This document shows, piece after piece, positions 4,925 to 5,247 of a stretch of 5,247 nt of DNA. Each line of letters starts with the position of its first letter. Position 1 is the stretch's first letter. A program made the translations under genes and the position numbers. A model generated the notes under the pieces. The model did not search any database. It was not told the origin of the DNA and was given only the letters and a program-made list of their open reading frames with translations. The stretch comes from an uncultured Alphaproteobacteria bacterium. GTDB lineage: Bacteria > Pseudomonadota > Alphaproteobacteria > Puniceispirillales > Puniceispirillaceae. Location of the stretch: contig CAJWDO010000139.1 in NCBI GenBank assembly GCA_913031555.1, positions 1 to 5,247 on the forward strand. Reading direction: 5' to 3'.

Positions 4925-5247
4925 AGGGGCGGTATGCAGGAGCGTTCCATGGAAACGCATCAAGCATTCACGGTCTAAATTCAACCGAGCGACACCTTGT
5001 CTCAATCCACGCGAAGAGTGTCGATTCGTTTTATCGCGAGCAAGCGTACGTTGCGTTCATACATGGAAATGTTCTGCGCCACACGGAGCTAATACGCGCC
5101 GGCATACGATGCTCTTCAGTGCGCGTTTCGCTCGTGTATCAAAAGTCATTGCGACTGGCAGGAGCCAAGATGATGAGCTCACAACAAACGACGCGTATCA
5201 ACATACACGGCGTGTGCACTGCTTGGAGTGCTCAAACGTGCGCCGTT
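4817..5247. other. Segment of different composition, joined inside the P450 gene
   Basis: From about base 4817 to the edge GC drops: hand counts of three 60-base blocks (4861-4920, 4981-5040, 5041-5100) give 52-53%, against 67-72% for blocks at 4381-4440 and 4621-4680. Codons rare in the upstream genes (ATA, TCA, GGA, CTA) become common. The change coincides with the loss of P450 similarity. I see no target duplication, terminal inverted repeat or att site, and the other end lies outside the window. It could be an insertion, a recombination product or an assembly chimera. Confidence 0.7.
4819..5247 (+). CDS. Unidentified ORF, open to the right edge
   Basis: A frame from ATG 4819, in a different register from the P450, runs 143 codons without a stop to the window end. 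Nothing matches it on the minus strand, where all frames have stops within about 70 bases of the edge. The protein is basic, begins PPKPSNAEKVEQLLYELQ (a helical, Lys/Glu-rich start) and contains FARRAMKGRYAGAFHG and, at residues 95-113, GIRCSSVRVSLVYQKSLRL. That last stretch faintly recalls the loop-helix of transmembrane domain 1 in eukaryotic ABCC (MRP-type) ABC transporters, where a pattern like RSALVSLVYQKSLRL is common, but flanking residues do not clearly follow the family. No transposase, integrase or phage motif was recognised. There is no ribosome site before ATG 4819, and the true start may lie elsewhere, for example ATG 4885. Whether it is a gene is uncertain. Confidence 0.4.
   Translation, partial: MPPKPSNAEKVEQLLYELQTSLMSKGLVPFARRAMKGRYAGAFHGNASSIHGLNSTERHLVSIHAKSVDSFYREQAYVAFIHGNVLRHTELIRAGIRCSSVRVSLVYQKSLRLAGAKMMSSQQTTRINIHGVCTAWSAQTCAV

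Noticed and set aside
4817..5247. Insertion sequence or integron cassette in the P450
   Set aside because: No terminal inverted repeat, target duplication, attC-like site or transposase/integrase motif was seen in the available part; the far end is outside the window, so this stays open but unsupported.

Overview
The window looks like chromosomal DNA of an alphaproteobacterium. Most genes are GC-rich (60-base blocks inside the P450 gene count at 67-72% GC), prefer G/C at third codon positions, have clear GGAG-type ribosome binding sites and sit close together, often with 4-base overlaps. I cannot name the genus from sequence alone.

Layout, left to right: (1) the 3' end of a PhoB-type response regulator gene, cut by the left edge; (2) an acidic protein of unknown function (486-902); (3) a 50-residue zinc-ribbon-like DUF2256 protein on the minus strand, overlapping the previous gene tail to tail; (4) a two-gene arsenic module, arsC (thiol-dependent arsenate reductase) overlapping by 4 bases an AqpS-like channel gene, divergent from DUF2256; (5) pyrE (orotate phosphoribosyltransferase) with a GTG start, preceded by a possible 27-codon ORF; (6) two short YeeE/YedE-type membrane protein genes that together make one split sulfur-compound transporter; (7) the first two thirds of a cytochrome P450 gene; (8) from about 4817 to the right edge, sequence of clearly different character (about 52% GC, many ATA/TCA/GGA codons) that breaks the P450 in its I-helix and carries a 143-codon reading frame open to the window end.

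How the genes may work together: ArsC would reduce arsenate to arsenite and the AqpS-like channel would let the product leave by diffusion, as described for the Sinorhizobium meliloti ars operon. No arsenite pump or ArsR is visible. A 7-4-7 direct repeat resembling a Pho box lies at the expected distance from a -10-like element upstream of arsC, and a PhoB gene lies 0.7 kb away. This suggests, as inference only, that the module answers to phosphate starvation, when arsenate enters through phosphate transporters. The YeeE pair, pyrE and the P450 have no obvious functional tie to it.

The most striking points are the abrupt junction inside the P450 with its unidentified partner ORF, the candidate Pho box before arsC, the loss of the usual selectivity-filter arginine in the channel, and short tandem duplications (12, 15 and 16 bases) at three successive gene boundaries.
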